NCBI GenBank assembly: GCA_009929735.1
Contig: RZZU01000006.1
Span: 1 to 64,000 of the forward strand
Source of the DNA: Clostridia bacterium
GTDB lineage: Bacteria > Bacillota > Clostridia > Lachnospirales > Anaerotignaceae
Length of the DNA stretch: 64,000 nt
Reading direction: 5' to 3'
This document shows, one piece after another, positions 1-8,708 of this stretch (the stretch's first letter is position 1; each line of letters begins with the position of its first letter). A program made the translations under genes and the position numbers. The notes below the pieces were generated by a model, which was not told the origin of the DNA, did not search any database, and saw only the letters and a program-made list of their open reading frames with translations.

Positions 1-3
1 CAT
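1..3 (-). CDS. start codon of a gene leaving the left edge (partial)
   Basis: Read on the minus strand, a GGAGG ribosome-binding site lies five bases before an ATG whose last base is position 1. A TATAAT box sits about 24 bases further upstream. Only the start codon is in the window, so the product cannot be named. The strong RBS plus promoter make a real minus-strand gene likely. Confidence 0.6.
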
Positions 4-26
4 AATTTCCTCCTAATCTATGGACA

Positions 27-92
27 ATTATAGCGCAAAAATAGACCCCATAAAAGAAGCAGTTATTTTTTAACTGTCCATCTTATAGGGTC
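27..92 (-). promoter_or_regulatory. promoter and nested inverted repeats for the left-edge gene
   Basis: On the minus strand TATAAT lies at 32-27. Upstream, GACCC (44-48) pairs with GGGTC (88-92), and inside it CAGTTA (60-65) pairs with TAACTG (71-76) across five bases. The nested palindromes cover the expected -35 region, so they are a candidate operator. The binding protein is unknown. Confidence 0.4.
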
Positions 93-198
93 CATTTTAC
101 AAAGTTTATGCGGTTTTTTATTTTTTTAGATATAGAGAATCTTGACGCATGAGTGATATAAGGATTGAAAAAAATGACAACGAATCAACAAAGGCAGT

Positions 199-1554
199 CT
201 ATTCTATGATATGAATTACTTTAGCAGCTTCTTTGATCCATGCTTGTTGTTGGGGTGGCAGCATAAAAATATGCTGACTTAAACGGTTGCATAGAATCAC
301 CTCGCTTGTGCGTAAATCAGATTGCTCCCATTGGGAATAGACAAGGTATTTTTTTGTAAATGCCGCAAGCTCGGCAGGGCTTAATACTTGAAAAATAGCC
401 GACATTTCAGTTTCGGCTAATTCAGTATCAAGTAGGACATCCTCTAAATCGGCAAGGGAACGGACATTTTCTTTTATCAACTTAATTTTCGCCGCAGAGC
501 TTTGGCAACACATAATTTCTTCTGCAATTTTTCGGTATAGTTTATCATCCATTTTATTGCCAAAGGAACATTGAAGTATAGGCGTGTTTTGGGGATATTG
601 CGGGATGAGAAAAACGCTTTTGGTTGTATCCATGGTAATCGCCAATTCTATTGTAGAAGCAACTTTTTTGAGGCTTTTTTTTAGATATTGAAAGGTAGAT
701 TCGGACAAAGAAAGCTCTATTTTTAATGCCTCCAATGCGTAGAATAATTGATATTCAATTTCAGCCTTGTTACTAAATATTTCTTCAAGATATGCGATGT
801 CAGAAAAGCTTAGTTTCAAGCTTTTTACATCCTTATGAACAAGGATACAGCCAAGTGCACAGATAAAAACTGGTTCAAAAAGATTTATCAACAGATTTTG
901 ATAGTCTGTATGATACGCACAAAGTAAATGATGAATATTATCTGAGGGAAATCTATTGCAAAAATCATTTTCGTAAAAGATATTTTCCAAATACTGTTGG
1001 ATAAACTCTATTCCGACGAAGTCACTGACCTCATGGTCAGTGGGGTAGTCCGCAGTGATATGAATTTCCTGCGCAAAAAAATCGGGTCGATAAAGCTTGA
1101 AAAAGCCATGAATACCATCCACAATTGTTGAACGATAGAAAATATTTGGGGTATCAAGGAGATTGCTTATGATATGACTATGGAGAAACTTTGATGTATT
1201 TATCAGTGTATCCATTTGTTTTCTTCCCAATTGATATAGCAAATCGATGCGCTCTTTTTGCAAAGCCTCTACAGCTTCATCAGGGGAAATATAGTTTTTT
1301 AGATGGATGCCAATGGTAAACAGAATCGAGGTCAGTATTTTTTCCGCAGTTTCTACCCGAATAGAACTGCTGTCCCCATTGTTATATTGTTCAGTGAGTT
1401 TTGCTAAAAGAGTAAGGCAATCAAGCTGTATTTTTTCCAATTCCTTATCAGACAACAATCCCACCAAATAAGCCTGCTCCATAAGAGATTGAGCATAGTG
1501 TGCATTCTTTAAGTTCAATTTGTCAAGTTTGCTTCGTTTTTCAATATTCCCCAT
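199..1554 (-). CDS. DUF6179-type protein of unknown function
   Basis: About 451 residues, soluble, with no signal peptide, membrane helix or catalytic motif that I can recognise. I place it in the DUF6179 group from memory of its usual partnership with DUF6323; no search was run. The open frame extends further upstream, but the ATG at 1554 or 1560 has a GAGGAAGATGAGG ribosome-binding site, which leaves an overlap of under 20 bases with the preceding gene. It is the last gene of a three-gene unit (TetR regulator, DUF6323, this gene), so it should be repressed by that regulator. Function is unknown. Confidence 0.7.
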   Translation of the reverse strand: MGNIEKRSKLDKLNLKNAHYAQSLMEQAYLVGLLSDKELEKIQLDCLTLLAKLTEQYNNGDSSSIRVETAEKILTSILFTIGIHLKNYISPDEAVEALQKERIDLLYQLGRKQMDTLINTSKFLHSHIISNLLDTPNIFYRSTIVDGIHGFFKLYRPDFFAQEIHITADYPTDHEVSDFVGIEFIQQYLENIFYENDFCNRFPSDNIHHLLCAYHTDYQNLLINLFEPVFICALGCILVHKDVKSLKLSFSDIAYLEEIFSNKAEIEYQLFYALEALKIELSLSESTFQYLKKSLKKVASTIELAITMDTTKSVFLIPQYPQNTPILQCSFGNKMDDKLYRKIAEEIMCCQSSAAKIKLIKENVRSLADLEDVLLDTELAETEMSAIFQVLSPAELAAFTKKYLVYSQWEQSDLRTSEVILCNRLSQHIFMLPPQQQAWIKEAAKVIHIIE

Positions 1555-2035
1555 CGTCATCCTCATCTTCCTCGTCGACAGTATCACAATCGTCGGCGGC
1601 ATATCCATATCGTAGGTTCCTCGCCAATCGATCTAATTCACGCCCTGACAGCAATTCCAAAGATCCTTGACATACTCCGTCATAGGACTGTTTCATAAAA
1701 TGAATCAAATCATCATCGCTGAATAAGTCAAGGGCTTCATTTTTGTAATAGTAGAAGATTTCTATCAAATCGTGTAAGGTTTGCTCATAATGATTTGAGG
1801 AAAGATAGGGAGAGTCTAAAAATTCATAGATCAGTTTCTCTATCACACCTCCGCCAAACTCAATTCGCCCATTTTCTTTTAATGCAAAGGTGCGTGTTTC
1901 TACTAATGCAACTGCTTGTTGCTCTGTAAGGACAAGGCCATAACGAGCAGTAAGGTCATTGTATTTTAAGATTTCTTGAACAGCTTGCGTTTGAATTAAG
2001 GTATTGCAGTTTAATATCGAAAGTGCAAAGCTCAA
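1541..2035 (-). CDS. DUF6323 family protein
   Basis: 164 residues, probably started at TTG (2035) with GAGGTGAT seven bases upstream. The TTG overlaps the TGA of the TetR gene by four bases, so translation is likely coupled. The protein has a GRIEFGGG segment, a helical middle (DLIEIFYYYKNEALDL) and a very acidic C-terminal tail (DEEDEDDDGEY). These fit DUF6323 as I remember it. No enzyme motif is visible. It always seems to travel with the DUF6179 gene that follows it here, so the two may form a complex; that is inference. Confidence 0.7.
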   Translation of the reverse strand: MSFALSILNCNTLIQTQAVQEILKYNDLTARYGLVLTEQQAVALVETRTFALKENGRIEFGGGVIEKLIYEFLDSPYLSSNHYEQTLHDLIEIFYYYKNEALDLFSDDDLIHFMKQSYDGVCQGSLELLSGRELDRLARNLRYGYAADDCDTVDEEDEDDDGEY

Positions 2036-2637
2036 TGTGTATCACCTCGCATATAAAGGTTAAAAATATGAACGGCTTGATGTACAACATATTCCTTCAA
2101 TTCTGTTTCGTTTTCAATTAAACCTCTGCCTGAAATATAATTTGAAACTTCACCGATAATGTAACAATGAATATTGTGCACAACACGGTCAATGGTTTCT
2201 ATTGTGGGGGTAACTCCAGCCATTTCTGTCCAAATTTCAGTTGCATAGTGCAATAATTCTGCGTGTGATTTTTGGATTGCAATACGATTGCTTTCTGGCT
2301 GATGCTCGCCGATATATACAAGCCAAGCTAAACGAAACCAACCCTTGTTCTCTAAATATACCTGCAAAAAAGTGTGAAAGAAACAATTTAGCTTCATTTG
2401 TGCTGTGGTTGTTTCGAAAAGATTATCCCTCATTATCTGCATAAATACCTCTTGCAGATTGGTATGGGTTTCCCAAAGCAGGTCCGTATAGGAAGAGAAG
2501 TAGTTATAAAGGTTTGTATGTGCGCACCCAAGAGTGCGGGCAATTTCTCTAAGATTTAGGCTTCGCAAATCCTTTTTATTACGTATTAAGTCCAGCGCAG
2601 TATCTATAATTTGTTTTTTTGAAATGCTTTTTTTCAT
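2032..2637 (-). CDS. TetR/AcrR family transcriptional regulator
   Basis: 201 residues with the family architecture: an N-terminal helix-turn-helix at about residues 10-50 (NLREIARTLGC then TNLYNYFSSYTDL) and a variable helical ligand-binding half. GAGGTGAT precedes the ATG. It is the first gene of the unit with the two DUF genes. A promoter with consensus boxes and two abutting palindromes lies just upstream, so it probably represses its own operon. The ligand is unknown. Confidence 0.88.
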   Translation of the reverse strand: MKKSISKKQIIDTALDLIRNKKDLRSLNLREIARTLGCAHTNLYNYFSSYTDLLWETHTNLQEVFMQIMRDNLFETTTAQMKLNCFFHTFLQVYLENKGWFRLAWLVYIGEHQPESNRIAIQKSHAELLHYATEIWTEMAGVTPTIETIDRVVHNIHCYIIGEVSNYISGRGLIENETELKEYVVHQAVHIFNLYMRGDTH

Positions 2638-2653
2638 TTTATCACCTCACAAG

Positions 2654-2679
2654 TTACCTGCGGTAATTACCATTGGTAA
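2654..2679. promoter_or_regulatory. two abutting 13-bp palindromes, candidate TetR operator
   Basis: TTACCTGCGGTAA (2654-2666) is followed directly by TTACCATTGGTAA (2667-2679); both are TTACC-N3-GGTAA. They lie immediately downstream of the -10 box of the minus-strand promoter, around the expected transcription start, where a bound repressor would block initiation. Confidence 0.7.
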
Positions 2680-2683
2680 TTAG

Positions 2684-2712
2684 ATTTTATCGCCGGAGTT
2701 CTCTCTTGTCAA
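2684..2712 (-). promoter_or_regulatory. sigma-A promoter of the TetR-DUF6323-DUF6179 unit
   Basis: On the minus strand TTGACA (2712-2707), a 17-base spacer and TAAAAT (2689-2684). This is the strongest housekeeping promoter visible in the left part of the window. Confidence 0.7.
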
Positions 2713-2988
2713 TAGGATTGTCAAAATTGCGCTGAATATTAACCCAGTCACCGGTTCGAAACGAGCAAAGTCAAGAAGCTTCGCCAATTTATGCAACAAA
2801 TTATGCAAAAAATTGATGGAATCCTTGTGAAAAACAACAGCCCAAGAAATGATAAATATAACTGATAGTAGTATCGTATGAATTTTAGCGATATATAAGG
2901 GATTTTTATAAAGCTCTTCCTATTGAAATTTTTCTTTTTTTAAGGTTATAATTATTTATGCAGTTTTAACGAGTTATGAGGTGGAATT
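2713..2988 (+). promoter_or_regulatory. intergenic region with promoter for the MerR-type gene
   Basis: No gene is visible here. On the plus strand TTGAAA (2923-2928) and TATAAT (2947-2952) are 18 bases apart, then GAGGTGG precedes the TTG start at 2989. An elongated spacer is common at MerR-regulated promoters, but I see no clear dyad in it. Confidence 0.5.
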
Positions 2989-3786
2989 TTGAAAAAGAAA
3001 TATACAATTGGCGAAACGGCATCCTTATTAGGAATTTCAACACAAACATTACGTTACTATGATAAAATTGGCTTAATTTCTCCAGGGTATACAGACGAAA
3101 GCACAGGCTATCGATATTATTTCTACAATCAATTTCACTATATTGATAGAATCAGGTACCTTCAAAGTCTTGGTATGCAGCTTGAGGATATACGCAAAAT
3201 TATACACTGTGGCAGCGTAGATTTGCTGCTGCCTTATTTGCGAAAAAAAAGAGATGATGCAATACAGGAAATAAAGGAAACCGAAGAAAGAATTAAAGAT
3301 ATCGAGTGGTATATTGATTATTTTACTTATATCAATAAGGGGAGAAATTTAGATAATTTATATAAGGTTCAAAAAGAGGAAAGATATATTTTAAGTGTTC
3401 CCTGTTTTTATAAAGAACAATTGCCACAGATGGAAATTCGTTTGGCCGCCGCAAAAAGCAAAATTGAATATACCCACACAAAATTTAGAAGGCAATATGG
3501 ATATAAAATAGATGTAGAGGCTTTACTGAAAAAAGAATTTTACCCAAGAGAGTATTTTGTTTATTTCAGGGAAAAGCCTAATTTGGACAAGTCGTTGTAC
3601 GATGTGATTCCAGCTGGAGAATATTTGTGTTTTCAGACACAGGCGTTATCGGAAAATTGGGATATTAATATGCTTACAAATTATTTTGTTAACAAGCCCA
3701 AACCCAAGATGGTACTAGCTATGGAATTTGAGGATAATTTGGTCGATTATTCTGATGCACAGTATGAAGTGCAGATACTTCTTTAG
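2989..3786 (+). CDS. MerR family transcriptional regulator
   Basis: 265 residues starting at TTG after GAGGTGG. The N-terminus is a standard MerR winged helix (YTIGETASLLGISTQTLRYY at residues 4-23, then KIGLISPGYTDESTGYRYY), followed by a dimerisation coiled coil near residues 85-115. The C-terminal half is BmrR-like, possibly an effector-binding domain of the GyrI type, and is not well conserved to my eye. It lies 67-80 bases before a PLP lyase gene and is probably its regulator. The effector is unknown. Confidence 0.85.
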   Translation: MKKKYTIGETASLLGISTQTLRYYDKIGLISPGYTDESTGYRYYFYNQFHYIDRIRYLQSLGMQLEDIRKIIHCGSVDLLLPYLRKKRDDAIQEIKETEERIKDIEWYIDYFTYINKGRNLDNLYKVQKEERYILSVPCFYKEQLPQMEIRLAAAKSKIEYTHTKFRRQYGYKIDVEALLKKEFYPREYFVYFREKPNLDKSLYDVIPAGEYLCFQTQALSENWDINMLTNYFVNKPKPKMVLAMEFEDNLVDYSDAQYEVQILL

Positions 3787-3868
3787 CAATAAATACTAAT
3801 TGACATTATAGTAGGAATAAGAATTACCATTTTATTAATGAAAATTTAAGAAAGTGGTGGGTTATTTG

Positions 3869-5035
3869 TTGAAACAAAGCACAGAAATCCTTTATAAAGG
3901 AACGGAAGATAGAGAAGGTGCGATTCATCCGGAAACGCCGCCGATATACCCTTCTTCAGCATATATCATTGAAGATACTAGGGATTATGATTTTGCAAAC
4001 AATGGCGGAAAATATTTTTATAACAGAACAGCGAACCCCAATAGAGATGGATTGGCAGAGGCTATCTCATATTTAGAAAATGGTGAGGCTACCTTAATTT
4101 GTTCCTCTGGCATGGGGGCAATTTCCACGACGTTGTTAGGGCTCTTAAGATGTGGCGACCATGCAGTGTTTAATAAAAGTATTTATGGTGAAACAATTGA
4201 GTTGATAGAGATACTAGAAGGTTTTGGAATAAACGTTACTTTGGCGGATTTTACAGATATTGCAGAATTTGAACATGCCATGAAAAGTGGCACAAAGGTT
4301 GTTTATACAGAAATCATTGCAAATCCTTTGACACAGGTTGTTGATATTGAAAAAATCAGCAAAATAGCACATTCATATGGTGCCACTGTCGTTGTAGATA
4401 GTACATTCACTACGCCTTTTGTCATAAAGCCGCTTGATTTTGGTGCAGATATTGTCCTTCATAGTTTGACAAAATTTTTTGGCGGACACAGCGATGTGAC
4501 AGGCGGCTCTATTACAGCAAGCAATGCGATGATAAAAAAGCTTAGAACAAGTTATTTATTATTGGGTGCAGCACTGGATGCAAATTCTGCATGGCTTTTA
4601 CAAAGAAGTATCAAAACAATGGGGTTAAGAATGAAAGCACAATTGGATAATGCAACGCTTGTTGCAGAAGCATTGAGTAAAAATCCTCAAATTAAGTGCG
4701 TGTATCATCCCAGTTTAACGAACCATCCGCAGTATGAATTAGCCAGCCAAATTTTTTCCTATGGATATGGGGCGATGATTAGTTTTTCCGTAGAAGACAA
4801 CAGAGAAAAAGTGGACGAATTTATCCGTCGGCTAAAAGTAATTAAGTATTTAGGTACCCTAGGTGGAATCAGAACGACATTAGCTCACCCTGCAACAGCC
4901 TTTCGAAATGAATTTACAGAAGAGGAGTTGAGAAAAATGGGTATCCATGAGGGACTCATTAGAATTTCGACAGGCGCAGAAGATGTAGAAGACTTAATTG
5001 AGGACTTGAACCAAGCACTAGAGGTATTTAACTAA
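3869..5035 (+). CDS. Cys/Met-metabolism PLP enzyme (methionine gamma-lyase or cystathionine lyase type)
   Basis: About 388 residues of fold-type I PLP enzyme, full length for the family. Visible are YNRTANPNRDGLAEAI near the N-terminus, the cofactor loop SSGMGAISTTLLG, and the Schiff-base lysine in SLTKFFGGHSDVTGG (about K202). Such enzymes cleave methionine, cystathionine or cysteine to a keto acid plus thiol; which substrate is used cannot be read from sequence. The TTG at 3869 has GGTGGG seven bases upstream and is preferred to a GTG at 3854, which has none. It sits between the MerR regulator and an amino-acid symporter, so a catabolic role in amino-acid use is likely. Confidence 0.82.
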   Translation: MKQSTEILYKGTEDREGAIHPETPPIYPSSAYIIEDTRDYDFANNGGKYFYNRTANPNRDGLAEAISYLENGEATLICSSGMGAISTTLLGLLRCGDHAVFNKSIYGETIELIEILEGFGINVTLADFTDIAEFEHAMKSGTKVVYTEIIANPLTQVVDIEKISKIAHSYGATVVVDSTFTTPFVIKPLDFGADIVLHSLTKFFGGHSDVTGGSITASNAMIKKLRTSYLLLGAALDANSAWLLQRSIKTMGLRMKAQLDNATLVAEALSKNPQIKCVYHPSLTNHPQYELASQIFSYGYGAMISFSVEDNREKVDEFIRRLKVIKYLGTLGGIRTTLAHPATAFRNEFTEEELRKMGIHEGLIRISTGAEDVEDLIEDLNQALEVFN

Positions 5036-5087
5036 GTATAGACGTTGCAATCCATGTTTCAATAGGATCGGAGGGGGTTTTTAAAAG

Positions 5088-6521
5088 ATGGAAAATATCT
5101 TAAATGTATTATGGGCAATTTCGGACTTTTTATGGGGAACACCTATGACAGTTGCACTGGTAGGAACAGGACTTTATCTTACAATTAAATTTAGATTTTC
5201 TTACATTACTAAAATGAAGTTTCATTTTAAAAACACATTTGGTAAAATGTTTAAAGGTGGCGAAGGGGAAGGAACGGTTTCGGGATTTGCAGCTGCGTGT
5301 ACAGCTATGGCCAATACCATTGGTGTAGGAAATATAGGTGGTGTTGCAACGGCAATTACGATGGGCGGTCCAGGTGCGATATTCTGGATGTGGATGTCAG
5401 GACTCTTCGGAATGAGTACAAAAGCTTGTGAAATTATTCTAGGACAAAGATACAGAGTAAAGTATGAAAAATCAATGGACGAATATCTTTGTGACAGATC
5501 CTTTGTTATGAAAAATGCCCTTGGATGGAAAAAAGGGTCTATTATCCTTGCGGTATTTGTATTTATTTTTGGACCTTGGACAAATGCGGTTCAAACAGAA
5601 TCTGTAACAAGCTCTCTTTATGAAGCATTTCAAATTCCTCCGATTATCTCCGTTGCTGTCATTGGGTTTACATGCTTTATAACAATTGCAGGAGGTTTAA
5701 AGAGAATTTCCAGTGTTATGGAAAAAGTAGTGCCATTTATGGCTTTGGCGTACATAGTATCAGGAATTGGGATTTTAGTAATGAATATTGAAGCCGTTCC
5801 TGCTTGTGTGGCATTAATTTTTAAAAGCGCTTTTACACCTATGGCCGGAGTTGGCGGTTTTGCAGGTGCCTCGGTAAGAGAGGCGATAAGATATGGTATT
5901 GCTCGTGGGCTTTATTCCAATGATGCGGGAACCGGTTATGGTATCGTTGCTCATGCGTCAGCGCAAACAGACCATCCTGTGCGCCAATCCTCTTGGGGCT
6001 GGGGAGAAGTATTCTTGGACACCATTGTTGTTTGTTCGGTTACGGCATTATCGATTATTCTTACCAATTCTTATATTGATTTCCCCGATATTACCAGTGC
6101 ACAATTGACTACAGTAGCATTTAAAGTTGCTTATGGAAAATTTGGCGGTTATTTTATGGCCTGCGCAATTTCAGTTTTTGCTTGGACTACGATTATCGGA
6201 ATGTATTATAGCTGTGCAAAGTCGGTAAACTATGCGCTTGGTGATACTGAGTGGAATAAAAAGTTTGCACCGGTTTATATGGTATATTTCTTAATTCCTG
6301 CACTTGTATTTTATAATATAGAGGCAGATATGCTTTGGGCATTTACGGATATTTTAAGTGCGATGTATGTAATCATTACTTTGACGTTTATTTATGCAAA
6401 ACGTAAAGAGATATTTAGATTATATAATGATTTCTGGAACCGCTTTATCCCTGAATTAAATGCAGGAAAAAAACCGGAAAGAGTTTCTTATGAAACCATT
6501 GAGCATGACAATAAAAAATAA
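5088..6521 (+). CDS. AGCS family sodium:amino acid symporter
   Basis: 477 residues with about ten to eleven hydrophobic segments. Family signatures are visible: GVGNIGGVATAITMGGPGA, GMSTKACEIILGQRYR, REAIRYGIARGLYSNDAGTG and WGWGEVFLDTIVVCSVTA. Members carry alanine, glycine or serine into the cell with Na+. GGAGGGGG precedes the ATG. Between a PLP lyase and an alanine racemase, it probably supplies an amino acid used by one of them. A strong hairpin follows the gene. Confidence 0.93.
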   Translation: MENILNVLWAISDFLWGTPMTVALVGTGLYLTIKFRFSYITKMKFHFKNTFGKMFKGGEGEGTVSGFAAACTAMANTIGVGNIGGVATAITMGGPGAIFWMWMSGLFGMSTKACEIILGQRYRVKYEKSMDEYLCDRSFVMKNALGWKKGSIILAVFVFIFGPWTNAVQTESVTSSLYEAFQIPPIISVAVIGFTCFITIAGGLKRISSVMEKVVPFMALAYIVSGIGILVMNIEAVPACVALIFKSAFTPMAGVGGFAGASVREAIRYGIARGLYSNDAGTGYGIVAHASAQTDHPVRQSSWGWGEVFLDTIVVCSVTALSIILTNSYIDFPDITSAQLTTVAFKVAYGKFGGYFMACAISVFAWTTIIGMYYSCAKSVNYALGDTEWNKKFAPVYMVYFLIPALVFYNIEADMLWAFTDILSAMYVIITLTFIYAKRKEIFRLYNDFWNRFIPELNAGKKPERVSYETIEHDNKK

Positions 6522-6533
6522 TTAGTTCTAAAT

Positions 6534-6566
6534 AAAGTGCCTTAAGAAGAATTCTTAAGGCACTTT
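6534..6566 (+). terminator. 15-bp perfect hairpin between symporter and racemase
   Basis: AAAGTGCCTTAAGAA (6534-6548) pairs perfectly with 6552-6566 around a GAA loop. No long T-run follows and the alr RBS starts five bases later, so it may act as a partial terminator or mRNA-stability element that uncouples alr expression. Confidence 0.65.
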
Positions 6567-6580
6567 CAGCGGAGGGCATC

Positions 6581-7723
6581 ATGGATTTTATCAAGCGTGC
6601 ATGGGTAGAGATTTCTATTGAAAATCTAAAGCATAATTTTTATAGAATAAAGGGCTTACTCGGAAAAAATGTGAAGGTTATGGCTGTTTTGAAAGCCAAC
6701 GGATATAACTGCGGTGATGTGAGAATAGCGCAGGAACTAGCTGCTTTAGATCAGCAGATTCAATTTGCGGTATCCAATGTTGAGGAGGCTGTTCACTTAA
6801 GAAGCGGCGGAATAGAAAATCCCATTCTTATCCTAGGCTATACGCCTCCTGAATATGCGCACCTATTAGTGCAATATGATCTTACCCAAACGTTGGTGTC
6901 CTATGAATATGCATTAGAGTTTGAAGAAGCACTCCGTAAGGCTGAACAAAAATTGAAAATCCATATAAAGCTTGATACGGGTATGGGTAGAATTGGTATT
7001 CGTTGTTATGACGGTTACTTTTATGAGGCGACAGATAAAGTAAAAAAAATTTGTACCTGTACTCATTTTCAGGTAACTGGATGCTATACACATATTGCAA
7101 CTTTTTATGAAAATGATGAAGACTCTGTGAATTATGCAAGACTTCAGTTTCAACGATTTAAAAAATTTACGGAAACATTATTGTTGGAAAATATTGTTCT
7201 TGGAATTTTACATTGTTTGAATTCAGCCGGTACCGTGAATATGCCGGAAATGCAGTTGGATATGGTAAGAGTAGGAACGCTCATTTATGGTGCATTGCCC
7301 CAAATCAATAACCATAATGATATTGTGTTTCGACCAATTGTAACAATAAAGTGCCGTGTTGCGAAAATAAGTGACGTTAAAGAAGGCGATTTTATTGGGT
7401 ACAGCAGAGCTTTTTGTGCGGATAAAGAATTAAAAGCAGCTGTTTTGACCATTGGGTATTCTGATATATTACGTTTGGGATCAGGCAAAGGCTTTGTTTT
7501 GATTAATGATGTGGCGTGCCCTGTGATTGGCGGTGTTTGCATGGATCAGATGGTAGTCGATATATCGGGTGCGGGTGAAGTGAAAACAGGGGATATTGCG
7601 GTGATTCTGGGTCAATATCATAATAATGAGATAGATTTTGCAGCAATGGCAGAATTTTTACAATGTGGTGAAGAAGAAGTATATTGCCACATTACCTATC
7701 GTCCAACTAAAATATATGTATGA
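6581..7723 (+). CDS. alr: alanine racemase-family enzyme
   Basis: 380 residues, normal length. Fold-type III racemase: the PLP lysine is in AVLKANGYNCGD (K38), the barrel motif is KLDTGMGRIGIR, and the C-terminal domain carries IGYSRAF with the second catalytic tyrosine and ends YRPTKIYV. The usual VRPG..LYG element reads VRVGTLIYG, and NSAG replaces the usual NSAA. It interconverts L- and D-alanine for peptidoglycan, but a place next to a PLP lyase and amino-acid symporter allows a catabolic racemase acting on another small amino acid. GGAGGG precedes the ATG. Confidence 0.9.
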   Translation: MDFIKRAWVEISIENLKHNFYRIKGLLGKNVKVMAVLKANGYNCGDVRIAQELAALDQQIQFAVSNVEEAVHLRSGGIENPILILGYTPPEYAHLLVQYDLTQTLVSYEYALEFEEALRKAEQKLKIHIKLDTGMGRIGIRCYDGYFYEATDKVKKICTCTHFQVTGCYTHIATFYENDEDSVNYARLQFQRFKKFTETLLLENIVLGILHCLNSAGTVNMPEMQLDMVRVGTLIYGALPQINNHNDIVFRPIVTIKCRVAKISDVKEGDFIGYSRAFCADKELKAAVLTIGYSDILRLGSGKGFVLINDVACPVIGGVCMDQMVVDISGAGEVKTGDIAVILGQYHNNEIDFAAMAEFLQCGEEEVYCHITYRPTKIYV

Positions 7724-7728
7724 TTCAC

Positions 7729-7760
7729 CTTAAGCTATTAGGATATTCTGATGGCTTAAG
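7729..7760 (+). terminator. hairpin after alr
   Basis: CTTAAGC (7729-7735) pairs with GCTTAAG (7754-7760), followed by CCTATTTAT. It is a weak terminator-like structure that ends the MerR-lyase-symporter-racemase unit. Confidence 0.45.
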
Positions 7761-7848
7761 CCTATTTATAAACATAAGCAGGAAGCCTATATGAGAAATA
7801 GTTTTGAAAAAGATTTCAAAGAAAAAAGTAATTATTTTGGAGGGTACA

Positions 7849-7950
7849 ATGACTAGAGAGCTTGAAATAGTGGCGTGTGGATTCAATGATGAAATTTGGC
7901 GTACAAAGGCGTTGGCAGAACAACCAAAGCTCCGAAAGCAGAGCTTTTAA
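7849..7950 (+). CDS. 33-residue ORF, possibly the 5' end of a lost gene
   Basis: A GGAGGG ribosome-binding site stands properly before an ATG that opens a 33-codon frame (MTRELEIVACGF start). The last codons coincide with a hairpin, AAAGCTC (7926-7932) with GAGCTTT (7941-7947) plus T's. The peptide resembles nothing I know. It could be a real small protein or the remaining start of a deleted gene, since the DNA after it looks decayed. Confidence 0.3.
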   Translation: MTRELEIVACGFNDEIWRTKALAEQPKLRKQSF

Positions 7951-8293
7951 TCTGTCGCAATGCTTATCACAGAACTGGTAGTGCCTCCATTAAAGAAATG
8001 CTTCCTTCGATTAGCGGCTAATAAAAAATCAGGAACCTCTTACTATTTCCGAATATATAACAAATCAAAAAAATGCCGCAAAGGGAACAACAGGATTAAA
8101 AATGCAGCGTTATGCAGTGAGCAGATCATAACGTGCACCAAGCAGCCCCCCATTTGTCAGCTGTGTCATGTTCAGGCGTATTTCAAGAATAGATGCAACT
8201 TCAGTTGCTTGATAGGTGTTCCTATTTTGCATCACTTTTTCAAAATCACTCGCATAAATACCACTGCTTATGTTTATAGTTCAGGCGAATACG
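7951..8293. other. decayed intergenic DNA with a minus-strand frame remnant
   Basis: No intact gene. On the minus strand the frame ending at 8110 is open for about 55 codons without a good start and reads YQATEVASILEIRLN and then GGLLGARYDLLTA, which looks protein-like rather than random. I do not recognise the family. A 128-codon plus-strand frame over the same bases is compositionally unlike a gene. Confidence 0.3.
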
Positions 8294-8341
8294 AAAAAGC
8301 AAATTACATTATAAAAATACAAAATGTAATTTGCTTTTTTT
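8294..8341 (+). terminator. strong bidirectional terminator
   Basis: AAAAAGCAAATTACATT (8294-8310) pairs with 8323-8339 as a 17-bp stem, with T's on the right side and A's on the left. It could end transcripts from both directions. Confidence 0.75.
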
Positions 8342-8708
8342 GTTGATATTTGGTAAAATAGAAATAGCTGAAATGTATTCTAACAACGCAGTAATTTCTG
8401 TATATTTTTTTGAATAACATATATTATTAAACATTAATTTGTAACTTTCCTAAAAAGGCCAGAGGGCTAATAAAAATAAGGATTTTATTGCGGTGCTGTA
8501 GTAAATCTGAGAAGTTTTATGAAAAAAATGATATAATATTTTTGTAAGTTACACTTTATACGCATCATCGAATATCATTGAATTATTAGAAAAAAATAGA
8601 AAAAAATAAAAATCAGAGAAAAAAAGTATTTCAAATTGCTGTTTTCTGATATTATAGATATGCAAAGAAAAAAGTCTGAGAGCCGAGAAAGTAAATAGGT
8701 GGCAAAAA
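8342..8708. other. AT-rich leader upstream of the HD-GYP gene
   Basis: No gene. The region is very AT-rich; a weak TATAAT-like stretch occurs near 8532 and AGGTGG precedes the ATG at 8709. I looked for c-di-GMP riboswitch landmarks and saw none. Confidence 0.35.

Noticed and set aside
7960-8346. 128-codon plus-strand frame
   Set aside because: Runs through a terminator, has no RBS and an un-gene-like composition (many Cys, Lys and Ile); the opposite strand carries a more protein-like fragment.
8342-8708. Cyclic-di-GMP riboswitch before the HD-GYP gene
   Set aside because: No GNRA tetraloop-receptor or the conserved GCAC...GCAAACC landmarks seen.
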